A stretch of 64,000 nt of DNA from Bernardetia sp042180575. Lineage in GTDB: Bacteria > Bacteroidota > Bacteroidia > Cytophagales > Bernardetiaceae. The notes beneath the pieces are model-generated. The model did no database searches and was not told the origin of the DNA. It saw nothing but the letters and a program-made list of their open reading frames with translations. Shown piece by piece: positions 27,324 to 37,082 of this stretch. Each line of letters starts with the position of its first letter. Within the stretch, counting starts at the first letter, position 1. The stretch lies in the NCBI RefSeq assembly GCF_042180575.1, contig NZ_CP170094.1, positions 62,001-126,000 on the forward strand. Direction: 5' to 3'. A program made the translations under genes and the position numbers.

Positions 27324-29753
27324 ATGAAACTAAAACTTCTATTCTCAATTTTATTATTTTCGATAACTACACTTTCTTTTTCTCAAGAAATCAAAAGTCA
27401 AGAACAAGCCTTAGACAGAATTGACCAAATTATGCAAGGCGATAAGTTTGTTGGTGTTTTGCCAGAAAATGGACGTTGGTCTTTTGATGGAAAAGAAATT
27501 TATTTTTCTAAAAAATCGTCTTTAGAGCCTTTGCCGACGTGGTACAAACAAAGTATTTCGAATGGAAATCCAATTGGAACACCACTGAAAATTGTAGAAA
27601 ATGATTTTAATCTAAATCCTCAAAATTATGTTTTTGGGCAAAATAATGACTTTGAAAATTATAATAAAATAAAAACTTCAAAAGTAGTTTCTGTTGATGG
27701 AGATTTGTATTTGCAAGATATGCAAAACGGTAGTACAAAAAGACTTACCAACACACTAGAAAATGAAACAAATCCATATTTTACAAGAAATGATAGTGCT
27801 ATTGTTTATCAAAAAGGAAATGACTTGTTTTATTTTTGGTTGCAAGGACAGCAAATTGGACAAACACAACAACTGACTTCTTTTGTAAATTCAGATTCAA
27901 AAGTTGAAAAAAGCCTTAATGAAGCTGAAAAGTGGCTTAATAAGCAACAAAATGATTTATTAGAAATTGTGAGAATAAATCATTTAGAAGATTCTGTCAA
28001 AAATACACAACCAAAACCGTATCGTTTGACGGCTATTCCTCTTAATGGAAAATATGTTTCTTCAGTTCAGATTAGTAACGACGGACGTTTTGTGATTTAC
28101 GTTTTAGGAGAGTATTCTTCAAAAGCTACCGAAGTTCCTAATTATATCAATGAATTTGGTTATACTGAAAACCTATCTGCTCGTTCGAAAGTAGGAAATT
28201 CTACAGCTAATTTTTCGCTTTATGTTTATGATAGATATGGAAAAGCAAATGATGAGATTGATTTGTCAGCACTTCCAAAGATGATGGAAAATCCTGCTTA
28301 TTACGCAGAATATGAAAAAGATATAAAAAGAAACTCTCCAAGAAACTTATGGATTCATGAAACAAAATGGTCGCCTGATGGAAAAAAAGGTGTTATGGTA
28401 GTTCGTGCAGATGATTCAAAAGACCGTTGGATTGTGGGGATGGATTTGACAAGTGAAAATGAAAAATTAAAACTTGTCGATATGCAACATGACGATGCGT
28501 GGATAGGTGGAGAAGGAATTAGTGGTTGGCATGGAGAAACAGGAACTTTAGGCTGGCAAGACAATGAAACTGTTTATTTTCAATCTGAAAAAACAGGATT
28601 TTCGCATCTTTATACCTACAATTTTGAAACTAAGGAACGCAATCAACTCACTAATGGAAATTTTGAAGTAACTAATGTTTGGCTTTCAAAAGATAAAAAA
28701 ACGTTTTATGTTCGTGCCAACAAAGAAAATTTCCACGAATATCATTTATATAAACTCAATTCTAAAAATAATAAGAAAAATGAGTTAGAAAAAATTACTT
28801 CTCAAAAAGGAGTTTATGAAGATTTTATTTTGTCGCCAGATGAAAAGTATTGGATTGCTCGTTATTCCTATTCAAATAAACCTTGGGAATTAGTGGTTTT
28901 TGAAAATAAAACCAATTCAACTACACAAAGACAGATTACAAATTCTGTAACTGAGGAATTTAACAAGCAGTCTTGGTACGAACCAAAAATCATCACTTTC
29001 AAAACACCAGACGGTGTAGAAGTTCCAGCTCGTATTTATGAGCCTGATGCAAATGTAAAAAATAAAGCTGCTGTTATGTTTGTTCATGGCGCAGGATATT
29101 TACAAAATGTTCATTATGGTTGGAGTTCGTATTATAGAGAATATATGTTTCATAATCTTTTGAGAGAACAGGGTTATACAGTGATTGACATTGATTATCG
29201 TGGTAGCAAAGGTTATGGTAGAGATTGGAGAACGGCAATTTATCGTCACATGGGAAATAAAGAACTTGTAGATTATGTAGCTGGCGCAGATTATTTAGTC
29301 AAAAATTACGGAATTGATAAAGAAAGAATCGGAATTTATGGTGGTTCGTATGGTGGTTTCATGACTATGATGGCAATGTTTAAAGAACCTAAGGTTTTCC
29401 GTTCGGGTGCTGCTCTTCGTTCGGTTACAGATTGGGCGCACTACAATCATCCTTATACAGCCAATATTTTGAATACTCCTATTGAGGATAGTTTGGCATA
29501 TATTCGTTCTTCTCCTATTTATTTTGCTGAGGGTTTGGAAGGGGATTTATTGATTTGTCATGGAATGGTTGATACAAATGTTCAGTTTCAAGATGTGGTT
29601 AGGTTAGCGCAACGATTAATCGAACTAAGAAAAGAAAATTGGGAACTTGCTGTTTATCCGATTGAAGGACATGGTTTTGTTTATCCAAGCAGTTGGGCAG
29701 ACGAATACAAGCGCATTTATCAACTTTTTGATAGAACAATAGGTAAACCGTAG
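27324..29753 (+). CDS. Exported S9-family prolyl oligopeptidase / dipeptidyl-peptidase IV-like
   Basis: An 809-residue periplasmic or surface peptidase. The ATG at 27324 is chosen because it gives a signal peptide (MKLKLLFSILLFSITTLSFSQ); an upstream TTG would add 26 unlikely residues. The N-terminal DPP-IV-like beta-propeller (about 40-530) has NPYFTRNDSAIVYQKGNDLFYF and IHETKWSPDGKKGVMVVRADDS. The C-terminal alpha/beta-hydrolase domain has the Ser of GGSYGGFMTMM, the Asp of GMVDTNVQFQD and the His of EGHGFVYPSSW. It likely removes dipeptides from proline-containing peptides in nutrient uptake; exact specificity is not readable. Confidence 0.9.
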   Translation: MKLKLLFSILLFSITTLSFSQEIKSQEQALDRIDQIMQGDKFVGVLPENGRWSFDGKEIYFSKKSSLEPLPTWYKQSISNGNPIGTPLKIVENDFNLNPQNYVFGQNNDFENYNKIKTSKVVSVDGDLYLQDMQNGSTKRLTNTLENETNPYFTRNDSAIVYQKGNDLFYFWLQGQQIGQTQQLTSFVNSDSKVEKSLNEAEKWLNKQQNDLLEIVRINHLEDSVKNTQPKPYRLTAIPLNGKYVSSVQISNDGRFVIYVLGEYSSKATEVPNYINEFGYTENLSARSKVGNSTANFSLYVYDRYGKANDEIDLSALPKMMENPAYYAEYEKDIKRNSPRNLWIHETKWSPDGKKGVMVVRADDSKDRWIVGMDLTSENEKLKLVDMQHDDAWIGGEGISGWHGETGTLGWQDNETVYFQSEKTGFSHLYTYNFETKERNQLTNGNFEVTNVWLSKDKKTFYVRANKENFHEYHLYKLNSKNNKKNELEKITSQKGVYEDFILSPDEKYWIARYSYSNKPWELVVFENKTNSTTQRQITNSVTEEFNKQSWYEPKIITFKTPDGVEVPARIYEPDANVKNKAAVMFVHGAGYLQNVHYGWSSYYREYMFHNLLREQGYTVIDIDYRGSKGYGRDWRTAIYRHMGNKELVDYVAGADYLVKNYGIDKERIGIYGGSYGGFMTMMAMFKEPKVFRSGAALRSVTDWAHYNHPYTANILNTPIEDSLAYIRSSPIYFAEGLEGDLLICHGMVDTNVQFQDVVRLAQRLIELRKENWELAVYPIEGHGFVYPSSWADEYKRIYQLFDRTIGKP

Positions 29754-29803
29754 AAGATAGCTTCCAAGTTGTCTAAAAAAAGTATTCATAAAAATATAAA
29801 TAA

Positions 29804-30580
29804 ATGAAAGTAACATTTTTAGGAACGGGAACATCACAGGGTGTTCCTGTTATTGCGTGTGAGTGTGAAGTTTGTCAATCTTTAGATTATAGAGATAAGC
29901 GTTTGCGTGTTTCTATTCAGATTGAAGTGGAAAATAATAAAGGCGAAATGAAAAGTTTTATCGTCGATACAGGTGCAGATTTTAGACAACAATGTCTTCG
30001 TGAACGAATTACACAACTTGATGCTGTTCTTTTTACGCATCAACACAAAGACCACACGGCAGGAATGGACGATATACGTTCTTTTAACTTTTCTCAGCAA
30101 AAAGATATGCCTATTTATGCACGAGAATCTGTTTTAGAGCAATTAAAGCGAGAGTTTGCCTATATTTTTGCAGATTTCAAATACCCTGGAGTGCCACAAG
30201 TAGAAACACATATTATTGAAAATAAACCTTTTGAAGTAGAAGGTGTAAAGATAATTCCTATCGAAGTTTTGCATTACAAACTCCCTGTTTTTGGTTTTAG
30301 AATTAAAGATTTTACCTATATTACTGATGTTAATTTTATTTCTGATGAAGAATTAGAAAAGGTAAAAGGAACAAAAATATTAGTTTTGGGGGCATTACAA
30401 AAAGAAAAACATATCTCTCATTATACATTAGATGAAGCCATCGAAGTGATACAAAAATTAAATCCTGAAAAAGCCTATTTGACACACATTAGTCATAAAA
30501 TGGGATTTCATAAAACAGTCTTGGAAGAATTACCACCAAATATAGAACTGGCGTATGATGGTTTGCAAGTGAAGTTATGA
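29804..30580 (+). CDS. Metallo-beta-lactamase-fold hydrolase, PhnP-like
   Basis: A 258-residue cytoplasmic hydrolase. It opens with FLGTGTSQGVPVIACECEVCQSLD...RLRVS, the PhnP-type N terminus with a small Cys cluster. The HxHxDH motif follows in FTHQHKDHTAGMDDIRSFN, then FRIKDFTYITDVNFISDEEL and the C-terminal YLTHISHKMGFHK. PhnP is a cyclic phosphodiesterase; related proteins in genomes lacking phn operons are general phosphodiesterase-like hydrolases. No phn gene is nearby, so the substrate is open. Confidence 0.88.
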   Translation: MKVTFLGTGTSQGVPVIACECEVCQSLDYRDKRLRVSIQIEVENNKGEMKSFIVDTGADFRQQCLRERITQLDAVLFTHQHKDHTAGMDDIRSFNFSQQKDMPIYARESVLEQLKREFAYIFADFKYPGVPQVETHIIENKPFEVEGVKIIPIEVLHYKLPVFGFRIKDFTYITDVNFISDEELEKVKGTKILVLGALQKEKHISHYTLDEAIEVIQKLNPEKAYLTHISHKMGFHKTVLEELPPNIELAYDGLQVKL

Positions 30581-30675
30581 GTGTAAATATAGCTTTGAAC
30601 TCTCTTTCTGTTATGTAGGAAGGAGAATGAAATGTCTTGAAAAATTCTTAATTAAAATTTAATTTTAGGTAATTT

Positions 30676-31893
30676 ATGCAAAAAATAGTCAAAGTAATAA
30701 GTATCATTTTTTTTGTTTTTTATCTTCATTCAGCTTTTGGACAAACGAATTTAGTTACTCCAAGAAAAGGAGTTGAAGGAGTTCCCATTGTTATTGATTC
30801 TTCTAAAATTTCAAATGTGATTGAAATCTATGGAACTGATTATAAATTACTAGAACATACTTTAGTAACAACTTATGTATTTGATAAAATTGGATTGGCT
30901 TTTCAGATAGACCCTTACGACAAAAATCAAATTGTAAGGTCAATTTCCATAGAATTACCTTTCGAAGCAAAAACAAAAAATGGAATTGTATTAGGTAAAA
31001 GTACAATGAAAGATGTTTGGACTAAATATGGTGATAAAGGCTGTTTTACATCAGAATCTGATGCTCATCATTCTCAAAGTGGAATATCATTTTATATTAG
31101 AAAAGACTCTAATGATGAAGGGTATGATGCAAGCAAAAAAATCTATAAAATTGAAATTAATAATGATGGTCGATATGGAGATTTTTCAAGAGTTAATTTT
31201 GAATTTAATTACAAGCCTGTTCAAAAAAAGATAGATACTTTAATATCAATTCTTAAACTAGAAGAATTTGATTTTGAAAGATTAGGTCAGTTTTGGTCTG
31301 AAGAGAAAGTGACTGAAAAAAAACCTTATGGACTTGAAAAGCAAATAGTTTTTAATAGACAAATTGAAAAAAGTTTAGTACAAGAAAATATAGAAATTAG
31401 ACTTGTTGGACATTCATATGAACTAAATATTATTACACTTAACAACAATTTAGCATATTTAAAATTAATTCAAAATAAAGACCAAAAAACACTTGTTGAA
31501 AGAATAGAGAATAGTCAATTAGAAAATAGTGATTTGGATACCTATATATATGGTACTTTTTGTGGTATTGGAGGTTCGCCACCCAAAAAATGTCAAGAAA
31601 TGCTTGAACTGGTTCAAGAAAAAAAATATACTAAGTTAGCAGATTGGTTAAAGTCAATAAATCCAGAAATTTCAACTTATGGTTATATTGGACTTGATTT
31701 TTTGAATAAGAATGGAGTTAAAATTAAGCAAAATGAAGTAAAACAAATGAATGAACTAAGAAAATCTGAAATACAACTTAATACTTGTCAAGGTTGTACT
31801 ATAGGAATTACAGAAAAAATAAAAGATATATTGACAGAAAAGAATTTAGGACAAATGTATGAATCTTTCAAAAAAACTGGATGGTTAAGGTAG
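30676..31893 (+). CDS. Exported hypothetical protein
   Basis: A 405-residue protein with a signal peptide (about 1-22, ending SAFGQ). The N-terminal half has GIVLGKSTMKDVWTKYGDKGC, a pattern seen in many Bacteroidota proteins where an expected profile is compared against time or state. The C-terminal half holds a helical CxGIGGSPPKKC motif (about 297-307) and CQGCT near residue 374. The cysteine pairs may form disulfides. No family was recognised, and the function is unknown. Confidence 0.65.
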   Translation: MQKIVKVISIIFFVFYLHSAFGQTNLVTPRKGVEGVPIVIDSSKISNVIEIYGTDYKLLEHTLVTTYVFDKIGLAFQIDPYDKNQIVRSISIELPFEAKTKNGIVLGKSTMKDVWTKYGDKGCFTSESDAHHSQSGISFYIRKDSNDEGYDASKKIYKIEINNDGRYGDFSRVNFEFNYKPVQKKIDTLISILKLEEFDFERLGQFWSEEKVTEKKPYGLEKQIVFNRQIEKSLVQENIEIRLVGHSYELNIITLNNNLAYLKLIQNKDQKTLVERIENSQLENSDLDTYIYGTFCGIGGSPPKKCQEMLELVQEKKYTKLADWLKSINPEISTYGYIGLDFLNKNGVKIKQNEVKQMNELRKSEIQLNTCQGCTIGITEKIKDILTEKNLGQMYESFKKTGWLR

Positions 31894-31923
31894 GTTGATG
31901 GTTTACAGGTAAAATTACTTTTT

Positions 31924-32649
31924 CTAGTTTCTCACAAAAAACCATTTTACTGTTTTGTACAAAACTACTCCTACATAACCTAAAACACCTAATTTCTTTT
32001 TTTCTTTGATAGAAATGCTAATGGTAGCAAATTCTTCTAAATTATCTAATCTATTAATTTGCCCTTTCAAAAGGTCTATATCTTGTGTAATCCGTGCTAA
32101 TTCTCGTTCTACTAAAATAGCTTCTTCTACATTTTGAGCCATTTTTAAGAGTTCTAAATAACGTTTTCTAGTTTCTAATGCATTATCCAAACGGATTTGA
32201 GCATCCCAATACTGTTCAGTTACATCGTTTCCATAAATATTTTTATGTGTAATTTTTCCTAGTTTCCCTATTTCTTCCACAACTGTTTCAAAATATTCAC
32301 TCTTAATTCTGATAGTTGTTTCAGTTGTACTCAAATTACCTATATAACCATCATATTTTTCTGTGATTTGTTCTAATTGTGGATTTATGCTATCTGGTAG
32401 AGTAGAAATGAGTGTGAGATTGGCAGAATAAAGTATTTTTCGTTTTTCTTTTGGTGTTTTGGGATCTTTAGGATTTTTCTGAATTTTATCCAGTTTAATT
32501 TTTTCTAAACTAGCTGAAGAATTAGAGTAATCTCCTTTGTTTTGAGTCATTGCAGCATACCTTTTGGAAGGATAACAAGAACTAAACAAAGTGAAACTTG
32601 AGAATAATAGTAAAATGAATACAAACTTTTTGAGGGTTAAATTAATCAT
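31924..32649 (-). CDS. DUF4349 lipoprotein with coiled coil
   Basis: A 241-residue predicted lipoprotein (lipobox LFSSC, Cys about 25). Residues about 70-225 match the DUF4349 pattern: ILYSANLTLISTLPD, IGNLSTTETTIRIKSEYFETVVEEIGKLGKIT, then NVTEQYWDAQIRLDNALETRKRYLELL-like sequence and a coiled coil (about 150-200, LVERELARITQDIDLLKGQINRLDNL). It ends in a hydrophobic segment (GVLGYVGVVLYKTVKWFFV) that may touch the membrane. The function is unknown; the family is often found near envelope stress genes. Confidence 0.8.
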   Translation of the reverse strand: MINLTLKKFVFILLLFSSFTLFSSCYPSKRYAAMTQNKGDYSNSSASLEKIKLDKIQKNPKDPKTPKEKRKILYSANLTLISTLPDSINPQLEQITEKYDGYIGNLSTTETTIRIKSEYFETVVEEIGKLGKITHKNIYGNDVTEQYWDAQIRLDNALETRKRYLELLKMAQNVEEAILVERELARITQDIDLLKGQINRLDNLEEFATISISIKEKKKLGVLGYVGVVLYKTVKWFFVRN

Positions 32650-32743
32650 AAAATAAAAATTTTGATAGAATAAAGTGTTTAAACGATTTTATTCCATGAT
32701 GCTCAAAACATTCTTTTTGCATAACTTTTTTTTCAGATATGTT

Positions 32744-33193
32744 TTATTTATTCAAGTGTCTTTCTAACCCTTTTAAAAAATTAGGAGTAATACCAAATTT
32801 TAAATGAATATCAAGAAGTAAGTTTCTAAAAATGCTTTTTTGATGATTACTTAATCTTGAAAATGAAAAATGACATTGGGTTATAATATTTTTACAGATT
32901 AAAATAGCATCATTTCCAAAACGTTTTTCAAAGACCTTTATAGCTTCCTGCTCTACTTCTGATTTGTTTTCTAGCAAATAAAAATATTTTCCTGCTTTGA
33001 TAAAGTTGTTTTTTTGTAGATATAAATTTCCAAGTTTTTTCCTATACGTTGTATCAAGAATATTAAACTGCAAAGAACTTTCTAGCCTAGAGGTAGCTTT
33101 ATCCAAATCATCATTTGCTAAATCATTATCAACTTTCCAGAATAATCGTTCTTTTGTACTATGTTTTTTCATATATAAATTCAGAATATCCAT
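32744..33193 (-). CDS. DUF6584-like small helical protein
   Basis: A 149-residue protein. The middle shows a TPR-like pair: LANDDLDKATSRLESSLQF and YRKKLGNLYLQKNNFIKAGKYFYLLE. The latter resembles the LGxLYxxxGdxxxAGRYWYL signature of DUF6584. It starts at 33193; an internal Met at 33172 is also possible. The start lies 6 bases after the stop of the large PP2C sensor on the same strand, so it is very likely cotranscribed and may assist that sensor. Confidence 0.6.
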   Translation of the reverse strand: MDILNLYMKKHSTKERLFWKVDNDLANDDLDKATSRLESSLQFNILDTTYRKKLGNLYLQKNNFIKAGKYFYLLENKSEVEQEAIKVFEKRFGNDAILICKNIITQCHFSFSRLSNHQKSIFRNLLLDIHLKFGITPNFLKGLERHLNK

Positions 33194-33199
33194 TTTACA

Positions 33200-36100
33200 T
33201 TATCCCACTCTCAATCCAAAAACAAGTACATCATCAATTTGCTTTTCATTCTGTTTCCATTCTACAAACTGATTTTCAAAGAATGCTTTTTGATTTGAAA
33301 TAGGTTTTTGGCTTGCTTCTAAAAGAATATTTCTAAATCCTTTCAACATCAATTTTTTTCCATTCTCCCCCCCAAATTGGTCTTGAAAACCATCAGTACA
33401 TAAATAAATCGTCGTAGTAGGTATATTTTTATCTTCTTTACTTTTATCATAAAAAGAAAACTCTTGTGTCGAAAATTGAACTTTTTCTATCTTTTGATTG
33501 CTCTTTTGTTTTCCTCCTATACTTCTTTTATTTGCTTTCAAAATCTGTAATTCGTCATTCTGAATAATATACAAAGGATTCATAGCTCCAGCATATTCTA
33601 AATGAGAAAAAGAATTGAAATTTTGGGTTTTGTGTAATGTAATGACTACTGCATCCATTCCATCCATATTTTTTGAATCATCTTGCTTTAATGCTTCAAA
33701 AATTCCTTTGTGTAATTCTTCTAATATTTGGGCAGGATTTGTAATTTCATTTACTTTTATAATTGTATTCAAAAGTTGATTTCCTATCATAGACATAAAT
33801 GCCCCTGGAACACCATGTCCTGTACAATCAGCAGCTACAATTATTATTTTATCATTTACTTCTTCAAAAAAATAAAAATCGCCACTTACGACATCACGAG
33901 GTTTGTAAAAAACAAAAAAATCATTATTTCCTTGTTCTTTTAAAGCTGTTTTTATTCTACTCTCAAAAGGCAGAATAGCTTCTTGTATTCGTTTGGCATA
34001 AGTAATACTAGAATTTATATTTTTGTTTTGTTCTTGAAGTTCATTTTTTTGATTATTTACCATTTCTACCGTAATACTCAACTCTTCATTTATTTGTCTT
34101 AGACTTTCAGATTGAAGTATAATTTCCTCTTTTTGGGTTTCTAAAGCTGCATTTTTCTGAACTACTTCTTGTGTTCGTTCTTCTACTATATTTTCTAATT
34201 TTTTCTTTGAACGTTTCAAACGAAATGTATACACCTTAACTATTCCATAAACAAATAAAATTGCCAAAATCAAATAAATGATATAGGCTAAAGTAGTTCT
34301 GTAAAAAGGAGGCTTTACAGAAAAAGAAAAAGAATCTATACTACTAATTTGATTAAGAAAATTTTTGGCTTGAACTTCAAAAATATACTCTCCTCTGTCC
34401 AAGTTAGTATATTCTTTCTGTGTTTGGTTTGTCCATTCTGACCAGTTATCTTCATAACCTTTCAACCTAAAACGATAGAGTGTTTCTTTTTCAAGATAAT
34501 AATTAGGAGCTGCATAACTAAAAACAAATGAATTATTTTTATATTCAAAATGATTTTCTTCCAAAACTTCATTTGCATTTCCTTCTCCATAAAAAATAAT
34601 ACTATCCAAATTTGATAATTTTATTTCTCTGATATAGGTAACAAATTCAGATTTTTTTCCAAAATTTAGTTGAGGTTGATAAAATGTAAGTCCTTCACTT
34701 GTAGATATCCAATAAACTTTATTTTCATTTTTTGTATCTTCTACTACATTTCGAATATCTCCATCAATAGCTAAAAGTGTGGTAGAATCTGCTTTGTTTT
34801 TATCTCCATTTTGATAAATTATTTTATTAGCTAAATCCCAATGATTATTTTGAGAATCTATAAAAAGATTTTTGACTAAAGTAAACCTACTTTTGACATA
34901 AGGTTCAAAAAGTTGCTTTTCATAATCAAAAATATATTCCTTATCTGCTGAAGTAAAAATAACTTTATCTCCTTGCTCTTTCATTCGGCAATTCTTAATT
35001 TCTTCTAAACCTTTTGTTTGTAGAGTTACTTTTGCTTCTTCAATGCTTTTTTTGGAAAAATCTTTTATATCAATCTGATAAAATCCTTTAGCTGGATTAG
35101 TTGTCCAAACAAAACCAGTTATATCTTCTATTACTCCTCTAGTAATAATTTCTTCCATTGCTTTTACCTCTCCCAAACGAATAAATCTGTCTTGATTTTT
35201 CTGATAACGCAGCACTTCAAAACCTTGATATTTTCCATTATAAAAAATAGAACTGTCTTTTTTTGAGCGAGCTATTGCCATTGTAGCCCAATCTCCATCT
35301 ACATTCTGAATGACTTTTTTATTTGAAACATAGAAAAAACCACGATTTCCACTTGCTGCCACAAATTTAGAATCTGTAACAGGAACAATTTCCCAACATT
35401 GTGTATGAGGAAAATCTTTTACTATTTCAAAATTGTTGTTTTTTAAAAAGAATAAACCATTGTTGGCAGCAATATAAATCGTATTATCTGTATTTTTGTA
35501 AGTTTGATTAACACGATTGGTAACATTATGATTAAAGTTAAAAAATGTAAAAGGAAGTTCGAAAGAAATTTTTGTTAAGCCTTTATAGGTAGCTACCCAA
35601 AGCGCATTTTGATTATCAACATAAAAATCTGAAACATCATTTGAAATTAAACCTACTTTTTTATTTATATGTTGAACTACTTTTCCATTTGTATCAATTA
35701 TCAAAACACCATCATCAAAAGAACCTAATATATAATAATAATTTTTATTTTGGTCTTGAAAATAAGTAGCTTTATATAAATAATTTTTTTCTATCCACTC
35801 ATTAGCAGGAGTTTGGAATCTGCTTACAGTATCTTTTTTTTCATCATATAAAAAAGCCCCAGTTTTTGAACCAAAAAAAAGTAGTTGGTCTTTTTTGTAA
35901 GGAAAGAAACCTTTTATGTTATCGTCTGTAAAATAACTTGTATCTAATTTTTGTATCCACTCTCCATTTATTTTTTCAAATAATCCTTTATCTGATTTAG
36001 TTAAGAAAAGTCTTTTTTCAAATTGAAACAGACTTAACTTATTACCATTTGTTTGTTTTTCTATCACAAAACTACTATCAGCAGGATTGAATTTATAATA

Positions 36101-36556
36101 AATATCTTCACTAGAAAAATAAACCTCATTTTCGAAATAATTTACTTGCGTGATAAACGTTAAATCTTGATATTCTTTGGGTAACAAATGAGAGAGAGAA
36201 TGATAAACTAACTTTCCATGTTTATTAGGACTTATATAACCTAAATCAGATTCATCAGCAATATATAAAGTTCCTTTTTCATCAATAACTATATCTCTAA
36301 CTCCTCCATTGATGGAAGTTTTGAATTTTTTCCAGCTTACACCATCGTATTGTAATAGATTATCTCGTGTAGCTGCATATATTTTTCCTTGATTATCTTG
36401 TGTAATAGTCCAAATTACATTACTGCTCTTGTAAATCTTTCTATCATAATTTTGAATAAAAGGAGTTCCATTTATATCAAATTGAGCAATAGAAATTTGA
36501 GAAATAAAGCAAAATAGTAGGATGAGTAGGGTAGTTGATTTTTTATTTCTTTTCAT
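33200..36556 (-). CDS. Propeller sensor with SpoIIE-type PP2C phosphatase output
   Basis: A 1118-residue membrane signalling protein. Order: signal peptide (about 1-24); two-component-regulator-type beta-propeller (about 25-640, blades such as VIWTITQDNQGKIYAATRDNLLQYDG); a Y_Y_Y domain (about 660-725, YRFRLKGYEDNWSEWTN); a TM helix (about 738-762, LAYIIYLILAILFVYGIVKVY); a long coiled coil (about 765-870); and a PP2C/SpoIIE phosphatase (about 880-1118) with KPRDVVSGDFYFFEE, VAADCTGHGVPGAFMSMIGNQLL and YLCTDGFQDQFGG, which keep the metal-binding Asp residues. It probably senses an extracytoplasmic ligand and controls an anti-sigma or STAS partner, which is not in the window. Confidence 0.92.
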   Translation of the reverse strand: MKRNKKSTTLLILLFCFISQISIAQFDINGTPFIQNYDRKIYKSSNVIWTITQDNQGKIYAATRDNLLQYDGVSWKKFKTSINGGVRDIVIDEKGTLYIADESDLGYISPNKHGKLVYHSLSHLLPKEYQDLTFITQVNYFENEVYFSSEDIYYKFNPADSSFVIEKQTNGNKLSLFQFEKRLFLTKSDKGLFEKINGEWIQKLDTSYFTDDNIKGFFPYKKDQLLFFGSKTGAFLYDEKKDTVSRFQTPANEWIEKNYLYKATYFQDQNKNYYYILGSFDDGVLIIDTNGKVVQHINKKVGLISNDVSDFYVDNQNALWVATYKGLTKISFELPFTFFNFNHNVTNRVNQTYKNTDNTIYIAANNGLFFLKNNNFEIVKDFPHTQCWEIVPVTDSKFVAASGNRGFFYVSNKKVIQNVDGDWATMAIARSKKDSSIFYNGKYQGFEVLRYQKNQDRFIRLGEVKAMEEIITRGVIEDITGFVWTTNPAKGFYQIDIKDFSKKSIEEAKVTLQTKGLEEIKNCRMKEQGDKVIFTSADKEYIFDYEKQLFEPYVKSRFTLVKNLFIDSQNNHWDLANKIIYQNGDKNKADSTTLLAIDGDIRNVVEDTKNENKVYWISTSEGLTFYQPQLNFGKKSEFVTYIREIKLSNLDSIIFYGEGNANEVLEENHFEYKNNSFVFSYAAPNYYLEKETLYRFRLKGYEDNWSEWTNQTQKEYTNLDRGEYIFEVQAKNFLNQISSIDSFSFSVKPPFYRTTLAYIIYLILAILFVYGIVKVYTFRLKRSKKKLENIVEERTQEVVQKNAALETQKEEIILQSESLRQINEELSITVEMVNNQKNELQEQNKNINSSITYAKRIQEAILPFESRIKTALKEQGNNDFFVFYKPRDVVSGDFYFFEEVNDKIIIVAADCTGHGVPGAFMSMIGNQLLNTIIKVNEITNPAQILEELHKGIFEALKQDDSKNMDGMDAVVITLHKTQNFNSFSHLEYAGAMNPLYIIQNDELQILKANKRSIGGKQKSNQKIEKVQFSTQEFSFYDKSKEDKNIPTTTIYLCTDGFQDQFGGENGKKLMLKGFRNILLEASQKPISNQKAFFENQFVEWKQNEKQIDDVLVFGLRVG

Positions 36557-36670
36557 AAGTAGAGTTTAGGCTAGTAGAAGTAATTTTCAAGATACTAAAT
36601 TTTAAGAATAAAAAATAGATAGTTTTACTACAAGCTAAAAAATGGAGAATATTTAGACGTTAAATTTGTA

Positions 36671-36812
36671 TTAGGGCAAACGCACGAAATTTTTCTGTGT
36701 CTATTTAAAACAAATCAAGCTAGTTTTTGACTTTGTATTTTAATATTACTCTGATAAATAAAGCCTGTTTTTGAGCTATTACAACCATATTAAAAATTTC
36801 GTGCGTTTGCCC
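36671..36812. mobile_element. MITE-like element with 24-bp terminal inverted repeats and 10-bp target duplication
   Basis: The left end (36671-36694, TTAGGGCAAACGCACGAAAT...) is the exact complement of 36792-36815, separated by 97 bases with no gene. The 10 bases TAAATTTGTA lie at 36661-36670 and again at 36813-36822, as expected for target-site duplication; the right copy overlaps the last inverted-repeat bases. The tip TAGGGCAAA is shared with the palindromic element at 8646. The element sits between the PP2C sensor and the RiPP precursor, and its right flank supplies the TTTG of the precursor promoter. Confidence 0.8.
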
Positions 36813-36816
36813 TAAA

Positions 36817-36848
36817 TTTGTATAGTTAAAATAAATAGCATATATTTG
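36817..36848 (+). promoter_or_regulatory. Promoter of the RiPP precursor gene (TTTG-N20-TATATTTG)
   Basis: TTTG at 36817-36820 and TATATTTG at 36841-36848 are separated by 20 bases, a near-ideal Bacteroidota promoter. Transcription would begin near 36855, about 50 bases before the ATG at 36908. The TTTG box lies inside the duplicated target sequence of the adjacent MITE-like element. Confidence 0.65.
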
Positions 36849-36907
36849 AAAATGTAACTATACACGTTGTTTAGTACATTGACTTAACCTAATAAAAATT
36901 CGTTATT

Positions 36908-37060
36908 ATGAAAAATCAACAAGTGAAAAAATCATTGACAGAACTTTCATTATCTATTACGCCATTAAAAAAAGAAGAACTTGCTAAAGTTATTGGAGGA
37001 GTAAAAAGAGAAGAACACAATAAATCTGCACAAAGAAAACAAGAACGAGCTAGAAAATAA
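36908..37060 (+). CDS. Candidate RiPP precursor peptide with double-glycine leader
   Basis: A 50-residue peptide, below the size that simple ORF calling reports. The leader (1-31) has the Bacteroidota GG-type pattern: SLTELSLSITPLKKEELAKV, then IGG (29-31). The putative core (32-50) is VKREEHNKSAQRKQERARK, which has eight Lys/Arg, three Glu and one Ser. It has its own promoter and is followed 23 bases later by a hairpin that would limit readthrough into the ATP-grasp gene, a common way to make precursor in excess. The only possible graspetide linkages in this core are Ser/Lys to Glu. The RiPP role is inferred from leader type and neighbourhood. Confidence 0.7.
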   Translation: MKNQQVKKSLTELSLSITPLKKEELAKVIGGVKREEHNKSAQRKQERARK

Positions 37061-37082
37061 ATATAATTTTATATTCTAATAT

